Shown here: in pieces, positions 1 through 8,251 of the stretch | Position numbering within the stretch: the first letter of the stretch is position 1 | Layout: every line of letters starts with the position of its first letter | From: Sulfolobaceae archaeon | GTDB taxonomy: Archaea > Thermoproteota > Thermoprotei_A > Sulfolobales > Sulfolobaceae | DNA length: 64,000 bases | NCBI GenBank assembly: GCA_026627305.1 | Contig: JAPNVD010000007.1 | Span: 1-64,000, forward strand | Direction of reading: 5' to 3' | Notes under the pieces: model-generated | Databases searched by the model: none | What the model was told of the DNA's origin: nothing | The model's input: only the letters and a program-made list of their open reading frames with translations | Translations under genes and position numbers: made by a program

Positions 1-407
1 CCTGCTGCATATTCTCCACCAATAAATATTCCTTGAATAAATCTCAGAACTGAAAATATTATGTAAGCGGAAATTCCAATAGCTGCATATGTGGGTATTG
101 CTGCAGTTATTGCGCTCATTATTGAAAAACCTAAGATTGTAATCATTAATGTATCTCTTCTACCTAGCTTATCGCCTAAATTACCAAATATTGCGCTGCC
201 CACTGGCCTACCTATTAGAGTAAACGCATAGCCTATCATAACGATATAGAATGAAAGCCATGCCGGTAAGGTTTTAGGTAATAACACTTTACTTAATATG
301 GGTGTTAGCGAAGAAACAAACAGTAAATCATAAGCATCTAACATGAACCCTAGAAATTGCGAAACTACAGCTTTAGTTGTGTTCTTAGTCCACTTATCGG
401 AACTCAT
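1..407 (-). CDS. MFS transporter (MHS-like), N-terminal part
   Basis: Partial gene: the start codon is at 407 and the 3' end lies outside the window. The visible 135 residues give three to four hydrophobic helices. The loop between helices 2 and 3 carries the MFS signature (GNLGDKLGRRDTL), and an FIQGIFIGGEYAAG stretch follows, typical of the metabolite:H+ symporter subfamily (proline/betaine, dicarboxylate or sugar carriers). The substrate cannot be read from this fragment. A TATA-like TTTATATG on the minus strand at about 431-438 lies roughly 27 nt from the ATG, so the mRNA is probably leaderless. Family confident, substrate unknown. Confidence 0.85.
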   Translation of the reverse strand, partial: MSSDKWTKNTTKAVVSQFLGFMLDAYDLLFVSSLTPILSKVLLPKTLPAWLSFYIVMIGYAFTLIGRPVGSAIFGNLGDKLGRRDTLMITILGFSIMSAITAAIPTYAAIGISAYIIFSVLRFIQGIFIGGEYAA

Positions 408-652
408 ATAAAAACAATAAGTGATATATAACATATAAACATTTCTAACGTTTAAACAACCAGAATTTTAAAATCTTTTAAGTATAAAAATTTATAGCAT
501 ATTCTAATTAAAAAATCTGTAGCTCACTATTTGCCGTATACAACATTATTCTAATTAAATACATCTAATGATGTTGTTGAGCAAAATCTTATAATTATAA
601 TTGTGGTAATATCTTAAATCTGCTCATATGTAAAGTATTTATCAGAAACTTT

Positions 653-690
653 GAAAAGATATATATATCAGAAAAGATATGATTAATATC
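653..690 (+). promoter_or_regulatory. promoter/operator of the Lrs14-like gene
   Basis: The decamer GAAAAGATAT occurs at 653-662 and again at 671-680 (18-bp period). A perfect 12-bp palindrome GATATATATATC covers 658-669 and probably includes the TATA box. An interrupted inverted repeat (GATAT, 5 bp, ATATC) spans 676-690, where transcription should start for the ATG at 701. Lrs14-type proteins commonly bind their own promoters, so autoregulation is the natural inference. Confidence 0.5.
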
Positions 691-700
691 GTGATAAAAA

Positions 701-1078
701 ATGGAGTCCCCTCAGAAAAGTATAACAATAAAATTGCCCTCAGGAAGGGATGCGGGTTTAGTAGATATAATGTCTTTCTGCTACGATTTATCGGAAACAG
801 ACGTTCAAGTATTACTAGCATTAACCCATGGAGAGCCAAAAAGCACAGAAAACCTTGAGGATGAACTTCATTTATCAAAAGCCTCTATCAATAGAAGCTT
901 AAATAAGCTACTAGAGTTGAACCTAGTTATGAGAGTAAAAGAGAGTGGATCAAAGGCGGGAAGACCTAGATATTTATATAAGGCTATAGCTATCTCAGAT
1001 CTTAAAAAGAAGATCCTAGACGATTTAGGAGACTGTATAGGTAAAATACAACAGCTTATTGAAGAGGAATTGAAATAA
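701..1078 (+). CDS. Lrs14-like winged-helix transcriptional regulator
   Basis: 125-residue basic protein. Residues about 30-95 form a winged helix-turn-helix: the recognition segment is LSKASINRSLNKLLELNLV and the wing reads KAGRPRYLYKA. A short C-terminal helical tail probably dimerises. Size and layout fit the Lrs14 family, small regulators abundant in Sulfolobales that act in stress and adhesion/motility switching. The assignment is by fold and length; a TrmB-like wHTH is the alternative. The gene stands alone, convergent with the cell-surface cluster at 1151-10876, and its promoter has repeated and palindromic elements suggesting self-control. Confidence 0.7.
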   Translation: MESPQKSITIKLPSGRDAGLVDIMSFCYDLSETDVQVLLALTHGEPKSTENLEDELHLSKASINRSLNKLLELNLVMRVKESGSKAGRPRYLYKAIAISDLKKKILDDLGDCIGKIQQLIEEELK

Positions 1079-1150
1079 AAGAAAAGGAAGTTAAAAAGGA
1101 GGAAAAGGAAGAGGAAAGAAAAACTATTACCTTTTCTTTACTTTACCCGA

Positions 1151-2935
1151 TCAGCTACTTGAAGTAATGGGGATAAAGCTCTGATGTATATAGTTATACT
1201 TTCCAACTAAGTTAGTTACACTGAACTGCTGTCCTTGGGCATTAAAGATTTCCTCGAAACCTTTGCCATTAACTAAATACCAAGAGGTTAACGTTTTTGT
1301 AGTCAATGCAGTATTTGAGGTTAGAGAGACTAGAACAGCACCACCATAAGCATTAATTATTTCTAAAATTCCTCCGAATCCTCCTTCAGTAGTTAGGTTT
1401 TCTATTGTCTTTATTGTTAAATTATAGTTATTGAAAACGTACATGAAGTGATAATATAAGCCTAGATATAACGTTCCGTTCTGCTCGTAAGATGCATTAA
1501 ATGGTATGACTTGCGGATTTGTTATTGGTACAGCAATCGCAGAGAACTGCATTAATACAGGGTAATTTGCACTTATGTAAAGCTCAGCATTATACATGCC
1601 ACTATCTTTAGCTATTTCCACAAATTTTTCATCTAGGTATGCTTGTTCATATATTGAATTGAATGTTTGCGTTGCAATAAACCTACCTTGCTGATAGACG
1701 TTAGTATACTCGCTACCATGTTCGAAATATAAAATAGCGGAATAGTTAAGAGTGTAGCTTCCCCCTTCTTGATACTCTGTAGCACCGCTAGGTGTTCCGA
1801 AGAAGTTAGCGCCAGAATCCATAAACCTCTGGTAGGCGGTTATTAGCTTAGAGGATACCATCGGGTTAGCTGAATTGTTCCAAACCAATAGGGCTGCTGC
1901 AATATCCCAATCAAATGCTGTAGAACCAGTAAGTTCAAATGCCTGCAGCAAATTAGTAACAGTTACACTAATATTAGCAGTTAGGCCAGTGGCTAATAGC
2001 GGAGTTAACTCAACTATGTATGGCGAATGGAAGGATAAGGTGTTTATTGAGGTTAGAGGCTTCCACCAGAATAAGTCAATTCCACCTGTGTAGATAGTCT
2101 CATATGGGTTAACTACACCAGCTAACCTACCGTTATAAGATATTAATATCTCCCTAATCGCTGGCTCATTTGCATACCAGAACTCATCTAACCCACCACC
2201 CTCTTCCCATAGAAGTAATGCTAACCTATATGTGCCATTTGGTAATTTCACTGTCTGAAGTAGCATATCATTTAACGGGTTCAATATTTGATATGAGTAA
2301 TTAAACTTGTTAAGGTATAACGGTATAAAGTAGTTAGGCAAACCTTGTGGTTTACTTCCAGGATATAAGTATAGCGTAACATTCATGTAATATACTCCTG
2401 TTATACCTATCTTAGCATCATAGAAGTTCTCCAAAACTAACTGGAATGTTACATTACCTTGCAGTAGGTTTTCAAATAAAGTTAGATCAGCTTCTGCAGT
2501 AGAGTTTAGGAATTCCTGAGTTGAGCCCCAGAATATTGGAACTCCATTAGCAAATATGTAAAGCGGTCTATCATATTGTGCTCCATTAGTTTCTAGTATG
2601 CTTACATTCATCAATATTAGACTATAATTACCCTTAGGTATGTAAACGTGAACTACATAGGGTGTTAGACCACTATCGTTAAATAATGCATTCTGTGCAA
2701 CTACAACCTTAATTGGGGTAACGTTAGAAGGTGGCATTATATGATATGCCTCAAAAGAGTAAAACGCAGGATCTTGGTTAAAGTGAATATCTGAAACAGG
2801 GATAGAGATATTATACAGCAGCGGAAACTCAGGATGAGTTAGGTTACTTTCACTTATAGGTAGAGACGAAGCCGGTAGCAATCCCACAAGCAAAACTAAA
2901 GTTAACAGTGCTAAGACTGTTAACCCTTTATTCAT
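1151..2935 (-). CDS. secreted PNGase A-type peptide N-glycosidase (asparagine amidase)
   Basis: 594-residue exported protein. An N-terminal hydrophobic segment (residues 5-25) serves as signal peptide or anchor, followed by a long Asn/Thr/Ser-rich extracellular region. Residues about 60-200 resemble the peptide-N4-(N-acetyl-beta-glucosaminyl)asparagine amidase A family: a prediction of N-glycan-bearing ligand handling with DRPLYIFANGVPIFWGST followed by a PYVVHVYIPKG-type strand. Such enzymes cleave N-glycans from Asn and work at acid pH, which suits an acidophile's exterior. It is translationally coupled to the S53 protease upstream (ATGA overlap, 2932-2935) with a strong Shine-Dalgarno GGAGGTG. 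Inferred role: deglycosylating extracellular or S-layer glycoproteins together with the protease. The family call is from motif memory; activity is not proven. Confidence 0.65.
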   Translation of the reverse strand: MNKGLTVLALLTLVLLVGLLPASSLPISESNLTHPEFPLLYNISIPVSDIHFNQDPAFYSFEAYHIMPPSNVTPIKVVVAQNALFNDSGLTPYVVHVYIPKGNYSLILMNVSILETNGAQYDRPLYIFANGVPIFWGSTQEFLNSTAEADLTLFENLLQGNVTFQLVLENFYDAKIGITGVYYMNVTLYLYPGSKPQGLPNYFIPLYLNKFNYSYQILNPLNDMLLQTVKLPNGTYRLALLLWEEGGGLDEFWYANEPAIREILISYNGRLAGVVNPYETIYTGGIDLFWWKPLTSINTLSFHSPYIVELTPLLATGLTANISVTVTNLLQAFELTGSTAFDWDIAAALLVWNNSANPMVSSKLITAYQRFMDSGANFFGTPSGATEYQEGGSYTLNYSAILYFEHGSEYTNVYQQGRFIATQTFNSIYEQAYLDEKFVEIAKDSGMYNAELYISANYPVLMQFSAIAVPITNPQVIPFNASYEQNGTLYLGLYYHFMYVFNNYNLTIKTIENLTTEGGFGGILEIINAYGGAVLVSLTSNTALTTKTLTSWYLVNGKGFEEIFNAQGQQFSVTNLVGKYNYIHQSFIPITSSS

Positions 2936-5900
2936 TTACTACCACCTCCTTTTCTTATACTTAATAATATTCCTACTATTCCAAGTATTAATGCGATAAT
3001 CGAAATTGCCAATGAAGAGTAAGCTATGGTATTGGTCGATGAAAGAGCACTATGGAGAACATTGACTGAGGTATTCAAGCTCGACACTGAGGTACTTAGG
3101 CTAGAGACAGAGGTAGTTAAGCTATTTATATCATTGCTTAACGTAGATAGCTGTTCACTATCATAAACCTGATGGTATGAATTAAACACAGTCTTAGTCA
3201 GGTTATAAACTAGTCCTCCATTGCTTACCTCTATAGTAAACGAATATTCACCATCAGGTAACGCAGACGAATTGAACGGTATTGTTATAATGATATTATT
3301 AGGACTAACCGCGGATATAGAATAAGTTACTGGCTTTCCATTCATTACTACATTAATCACTCTTAGCCCAACACCAGTAACATTTACTTGTAGACTTGCT
3401 GATGAAGTTGTTACATTCTGTATGTTGATAGTGGCTACAGGAGGTGGAACTATAGACAGTGCTGTTACGTTTAGTAACTTTACGCCTGACATTGATATAT
3501 TTGAATTCACTTGATCGAATCCATAAACTGAGTTTACTATTAATGAATTAACTAAACTTACAGTAGAATTAATGCTAGTTATAGCAATCTTTGTCCCACC
3601 AATAGTTGAGTCGATTATAACAGCTTTAGCATTATTTAACGTTAGAGAATTAATTCTAGCGTTAACGATTTCAACGTTTAGACCATTTATGGTGAGGTTA
3701 GGTGCATAAACTTTGCTGATTAGATAAGTGGTCTGATTTAGCCTCACCATAAATGGTATGCTGGTAATATCTTTTGAGTTCAATACTATATTGTTCCCTA
3801 TATAAGTTAAAGGCGAAACGATAAGATATGTAGCGTTAGAGAACAGTAAATCGCCGTTAGATGCAACTCCAGATACAAATATAGACCATGGTCCTGAAAG
3901 CATATTAGCTGTATCTCCCTGGAATATTGATCCGTTAAGTTCTGAAGGAACTCTAAACACTCCTACCCATTCACCGATTGAAGAGTTATACTGTAATGGA
4001 ACACCAATGTTAAAACCTAGTATACCCACTGCATACCCTAGGCTTGAGGGCACTAGAGTTGCAGTAAATGAACCGCTTGTGACTTCTGAACCATTAGGAT
4101 ATGTAATATTAGCATAAATCTTCACTAACTGACCTTCATAGGCTAATGTTGGATCTATCCTGACATTTACGTTAAGCGAGTAGTTTGAAATATAAATAGC
4201 AGTTACGAACTTACCTACTGCGGGGCCTAATGAAGTATTTGTCTCAGAACTTATAATTATATTATAGAATCCAGGCTTTATACCACTAGGGATCGTGATG
4301 TTATTATAGTATGTGAAGAACAGATCATAAATTCCGAAGAGCACCACATTAGGTGCTGGATGAAGAGTTACGTTAAGTATTGTAGTACCGTTAGGCTCCT
4401 GTAGACTTGCTATTACTTTAGAAGTGAATAAACCGGTAATCTCTGGTGTGAAAACTTCTGCAAAAACAGTTATGTTCTGTCCTGGAGAGGCTGAGGGTAA
4501 GTAATCGTTCACTGGTGAGATAACTCCACCATATACCATGTCACCAAAATACACGTAAGTATAGGCCTCTCCGTAATCGCTTACAATCTCTAACAAATAA
4601 GTTCCCTGCGGCATAGGAGGCAATAGAGCATAAGCTGTAGCGTATTCACCAGGCCTTATCATTAGCAGGGTGAGGTTAGCGTATAGTTTGCCATCCTTAA
4701 TTAGGTATGCAAAGACTGATTGGTTTACTACAGGCGTACCATTAGGATAATACACTGTAACAACTATATTGAATGGTTCATTATATATTATAGAAGCTGC
4801 GTAGGGGAAGGGCACAGGCTCAATAATGCCTATAGATTCACCTATATCCACTTCAGCTATTCCATTTCCGCTTAAGCCAGATTGGCTCGAGCCTTGTACT
4901 TCTATAGTCCAGATATTAGGAGGACTTCCTGGAGTCACAGTAACATTTGTAACCCAATAAGTACCATTAAAGGTTAAAGTATAGGAAGCTGGGAATTGAC
5001 CTTCTGTTGTTGAAATTGTAGCATAAAATGATCCGTTAGTTACTAAAGTACCATTAGGATATGTAATATAGGCAACTATTTCAAATGTTGAACCATACAT
5101 ATACCAAGGATACTGATTACCTGGCTGTTCAGTGGTTACGGAGATCCTTAGTGATCTATCCGCATAGTATTTCATATAATCCTTAAATGCTAAAGCTAAA
5201 CCATAAGCGTTAGGTGAACCTAATCCGGTAACTAAGTTATAGCCAGGCTTTGCTAAATATACTCCGTTATAACCTAAAGTCACTTCATGGAAAGCCTCTT
5301 TATATAGTGATGAATTACTATAGATCCAATAAAGTATTGGATTTATGTTACCTAAACCGCTTGTAATATTAAGATAAGATTCTATATCACCTAATATACC
5401 TGCCCAGAGAGGTGTAGCAGCACTAGTACCACCAACTATTTCTTCTTGTCCTAATACATATATTACAGGTCCTGTGTAAGGATTAGCGTTAGCTGCGACA
5501 TCAGGCACTACTCTTACAGTACTGCTTATCATAGACTGATAAGGTGGAACGGGGAAGAAGGTAGAGTATCCGCCACCGCTTGAAACAGTACCTTCAACTA
5601 TACCGAAATAGAATGGATCAACGCTCCAAGCAGTCTCATATTCATAAGTTCCTGTAGAGTTTAAAGAAGATAAATATCCTGAGGTAACATTAACAAATAA
5701 TGACGTTCCTCCTACAGCAGTAACGAAGGGAGATGATGCAGGGAATAAAACTCCGCCATATGATGTTGTAGTACCACCGTAAGCACCCTCATCACCTGCA
5801 GCTGCAAAGAACGTTATTCCTTCCGCGTTCCCAAGCTGGAAATAGTAATTCAGGAATGGATAGTTTGGAAATGATTCTCCATTGAAATACACGAAAAAGC

Positions 5901-6951
5901 CAGAGGCACCGAATAGATTCTCAGGTGCTCCCCAACTCATTGATACTATCTGGGCTAGATCTTCTGTTACAACATAATCCACAGCCAAGTATAATGCTGA
6001 AGGATTAGATGCTACAACTAAATATATGTGGGCATAAGGATCTGCCAAATGTACCGTCTCAACATCTAATGCTGTTTCAACATCCCATCCAGTAAAAATA
6101 CCACCAAGAGGATGATAGGGTCCTATAGGTACTATAGTTAAATTAGCTGGTGGTAGGTGAAATACAGTATCAAAAGTCTGTAAGTCCTCGTATATGAGAG
6201 GATCACCGTAAGCGTCTATCACAGCTATAGAAACGGGATTATGGGATCTTATAGCGTTTAATAATGGTGTAATATTATATGCACCTTCAATATCTCCAGG
6301 GCTATAATATGTGAAAGCAGCTTGAAGAGGAGTTATATCTGAACCGTATTTTAATTGTAGATTGCCATCGATCAGCTTACCTAAAACTACATGTTGATAC
6401 TGAGGTTCTGTAAAGTTAGTTAATCCACCAATTATTGTTCCATTAAATATAGAAGGAACATTATAGAGCTCACCATCGGTAAGAGCTGGCCTATAATAAG
6501 TCTCATTATTAAACTCATATAAATACAGGTTTACATTAAATGTGGATTCTATTAGCCAGACTGGCGCTAGTGCCATAACAGCGAAGGGACTCTCATAAAC
6601 AACAACAAATCCTTTAGATTGCAAGTAACTTACTATTTCCTTCTCCTTTTGAACATTGCCAAACATATTGATAAGCTCAGTTCTGTTTAATGGTTTTATC
6701 TGGTGGTTGGAAACTTCTTGAGCTATTAAGTATAACATGTTTAAGTTTTTAGGTGGTATATAGATCGTTATAGTAAGCGTTGAGTTAGGATTCAAGTGAG
6801 TTATTTTAAAACCCTGCATTTGCGGACCTACATAAACTGCACCTTGTGATATTGGCTTCTGCCCTCCGACAAGACCTACAATTTCTACACCAACTAACAA
6901 TAAAATAACAATAAATAAAACAGCAGATTTCTTTAAAGTATTACTTAACAT
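2932..6951 (-). CDS. giant membrane-anchored S53 (sedolisin/kumamolisin) protease
   Basis: 1339 residues: signal peptide (about 10-30), pro-kumamolisin activation domain (about 50-200), then an S53 catalytic domain. Its triad is readable as E292 and D296 (WDVETALDVE), oxyanion D387 (AAGDEG) and Ser510 (GGTSAATP). About 600 residues of beta-sandwich repeats follow, each with a YPNGTxV-like strand (near 660, 760 and 980), then a beta-helix-like stretch. The C-terminus is a Ser/Leu heptad coiled coil (about 1255-1300), one transmembrane helix and a KGGGSK tail. S53 enzymes are acid-active serine-carboxyl peptidases, so the domain should work outside the cell. The coiled coil plus TM matches the SlaB stalk architecture. 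A TATA box TTTATAAC (6976-6983) gives a leaderless start at 6951. Confidence 0.9.
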   Translation of the reverse strand: MLSNTLKKSAVLFIVILLLVGVEIVGLVGGQKPISQGAVYVGPQMQGFKITHLNPNSTLTITIYIPPKNLNMLYLIAQEVSNHQIKPLNRTELINMFGNVQKEKEIVSYLQSKGFVVVYESPFAVMALAPVWLIESTFNVNLYLYEFNNETYYRPALTDGELYNVPSIFNGTIIGGLTNFTEPQYQHVVLGKLIDGNLQLKYGSDITPLQAAFTYYSPGDIEGAYNITPLLNAIRSHNPVSIAVIDAYGDPLIYEDLQTFDTVFHLPPANLTIVPIGPYHPLGGIFTGWDVETALDVETVHLADPYAHIYLVVASNPSALYLAVDYVVTEDLAQIVSMSWGAPENLFGASGFFVYFNGESFPNYPFLNYYFQLGNAEGITFFAAAGDEGAYGGTTTSYGGVLFPASSPFVTAVGGTSLFVNVTSGYLSSLNSTGTYEYETAWSVDPFYFGIVEGTVSSGGGYSTFFPVPPYQSMISSTVRVVPDVAANANPYTGPVIYVLGQEEIVGGTSAATPLWAGILGDIESYLNITSGLGNINPILYWIYSNSSLYKEAFHEVTLGYNGVYLAKPGYNLVTGLGSPNAYGLALAFKDYMKYYADRSLRISVTTEQPGNQYPWYMYGSTFEIVAYITYPNGTLVTNGSFYATISTTEGQFPASYTLTFNGTYWVTNVTVTPGSPPNIWTIEVQGSSQSGLSGNGIAEVDIGESIGIIEPVPFPYAASIIYNEPFNIVVTVYYPNGTPVVNQSVFAYLIKDGKLYANLTLLMIRPGEYATAYALLPPMPQGTYLLEIVSDYGEAYTYVYFGDMVYGGVISPVNDYLPSASPGQNITVFAEVFTPEITGLFTSKVIASLQEPNGTTILNVTLHPAPNVVLFGIYDLFFTYYNNITIPSGIKPGFYNIIISSETNTSLGPAVGKFVTAIYISNYSLNVNVRIDPTLAYEGQLVKIYANITYPNGSEVTSGSFTATLVPSSLGYAVGILGFNIGVPLQYNSSIGEWVGVFRVPSELNGSIFQGDTANMLSGPWSIFVSGVASNGDLLFSNATYLIVSPLTYIGNNIVLNSKDITSIPFMVRLNQTTYLISKVYAPNLTINGLNVEIVNARINSLTLNNAKAVIIDSTIGGTKIAITSINSTVSLVNSLIVNSVYGFDQVNSNISMSGVKLLNVTALSIVPPPVATINIQNVTTSSASLQVNVTGVGLRVINVVMNGKPVTYSISAVSPNNIIITIPFNSSALPDGEYSFTIEVSNGGLVYNLTKTVFNSYHQVYDSEQLSTLSNDINSLTTSVSSLSTSVSSLNTSVNVLHSALSSTNTIAYSSLAISIIALILGIVGILLSIRKGGGSK

Positions 6952-6975
6952 ATAAGTAAGTTACATAAGCTTAGT

Positions 6976-6983
6976 TATAAAAA
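6976..6983 (-). promoter_or_regulatory. TATA box of the S53 protease gene
   Basis: Minus-strand TTTATAAC is centred about 27 nt before the ATG at 6951, inside the 52-bp gap after the permease gene. The protease and PNGase genes can therefore be transcribed independently of the two genes upstream. Confidence 0.55.
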
Positions 6984-7003
6984 TTTTTTAGAATACCTTT
7001 AAC

Positions 7004-8251
7004 TTATTCTCTCCTTATAGCCTCTATAACAGTTAATCTAGAAGCTCTCCATGCTGGATATATTCCCGCTATTAGACTAACGAGTATTGCGATGATAAAA
7101 GATATCAATAATGCTTCTGGTGATAACACCGCCTTAAAGGTGAAGAAATTGTTGGCTGAACTGTGAGCAGCATTAAATCCTCTTACATGAGTAGTTGTTG
7201 TACTACTTGAAGAGTTAAAATTAAATAAAAACCTTGTTGGCTGAACAGTATTGTTAACTATAATGCCTACAATACTTAAAACTATACCTAGCACGCCTCC
7301 AATAATACCAATTATCATAGATTCAGCCAGAAACACGAGAAGTACATCGTTGGTTGTCATCCCTAAAGTCTTAAATATCCCTATCTCCTTAGTCCTCTGA
7401 GAAACCTTCACCATCATTATAGCTGCTATACCTATTGCGGCAACTAAAAGCGAGATCGAGGCTATTATTATTAGCAACATTCCCAATCCATTGGTAATAG
7501 TCGATACGGTATTAACCAACGACTGTACAGTAATAACGCTAATGTCATTGCCATAAATTTCTTGTATTAAATTACTTACATAACTAACCTGTTGTGGTGT
7601 ATAAGTCTTAACTACGAGTATGCTATAATCTTGTCTATTAAATAACACTTCTGCCTCCTGTAATGGTACAAAAACTGAAGTCTCAGTATTAAGGAGTGGG
7701 CTTGAAACTGAGGAAGATAATATACCAATTACGTTTAATGAAACGCTTTGCCCATTTGGCAATATTAACGTTATTTTTGTTCCAGGAGTAATAAAAACCC
7801 CTGGGGCAGGATTAGCTATTTGATAGCCTATAACTGCATAAGGTGATAAAACAGGAGGATATAGAGTACCACTCACTAGTTGTGCGTTACCGATTAGAGC
7901 TGAAGAAATGTTGTTTATACCTATGATTGTGACATCTAGAGGTTGACCTTCAGCATAAAATACAGCTGGTCCCTCTATTACAGGGTAAACCGCCTCAACG
8001 TCAGGTAAAGTCTCTATTGTATTAACGGTCACATCAGTTATAGGCATACCTCTAAAGGGAAGGATGAGTATCGTATTAGGTCCTAAAGATTCTACATCTG
8101 AGATTAATGTGCTACTAACACCCTGAGTAAAAGAAACCAGAAGAGTAACACTAGCTACACCTATCATCACAGCTATAATAGCTAGCGAAGCCACCAACTT
8201 CCTTGAGCTTAACTCTTTGAAGGCTAACCAAAAAATATCATATACGTTCAT
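7004..8251 (-). CDS. FtsX/MacB-type ABC transporter permease
   Basis: 415 residues: one N-terminal TM helix (about 20-45), a large extracellular domain (about 45-260, MacB periplasmic-core type) and three C-terminal TM helices. A conserved cytoplasmic coupling segment (QRTKEIGIFKTLGMT) and a terminal YPAWRASRLTVIEAIR motif are typical of the FtsX/LolC/MacB family. These proteins normally pair with a separate ATPase and drive mechanical work on extracellular substrates. No cognate ATPase lies in this cluster; the only unattached ABC ATPase nearby (16195-17025) already has its own permease. The start ATG immediately follows the stop of the COG1361 gene, with GGTGG upstream, so the two are co-translated. 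Ser/Thr-rich insert at about 345-370. Confidence 0.85.
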   Translation of the reverse strand: MNVYDIFWLAFKELSSRKLVASLAIIAVMIGVASVTLLVSFTQGVSSTLISDVESLGPNTILILPFRGMPITDVTVNTIETLPDVEAVYPVIEGPAVFYAEGQPLDVTIIGINNISSALIGNAQLVSGTLYPPVLSPYAVIGYQIANPAPGVFITPGTKITLILPNGQSVSLNVIGILSSSVSSPLLNTETSVFVPLQEAEVLFNRQDYSILVVKTYTPQQVSYVSNLIQEIYGNDISVITVQSLVNTVSTITNGLGMLLIIIASISLLVAAIGIAAIMMVKVSQRTKEIGIFKTLGMTTNDVLLVFLAESMIIGIIGGVLGIVLSIVGIIVNNTVQPTRFLFNFNSSSSTTTTHVRGFNAAHSSANNFFTFKAVLSPEALLISFIIAILVSLIAGIYPAWRASRLTVIEAIRRE

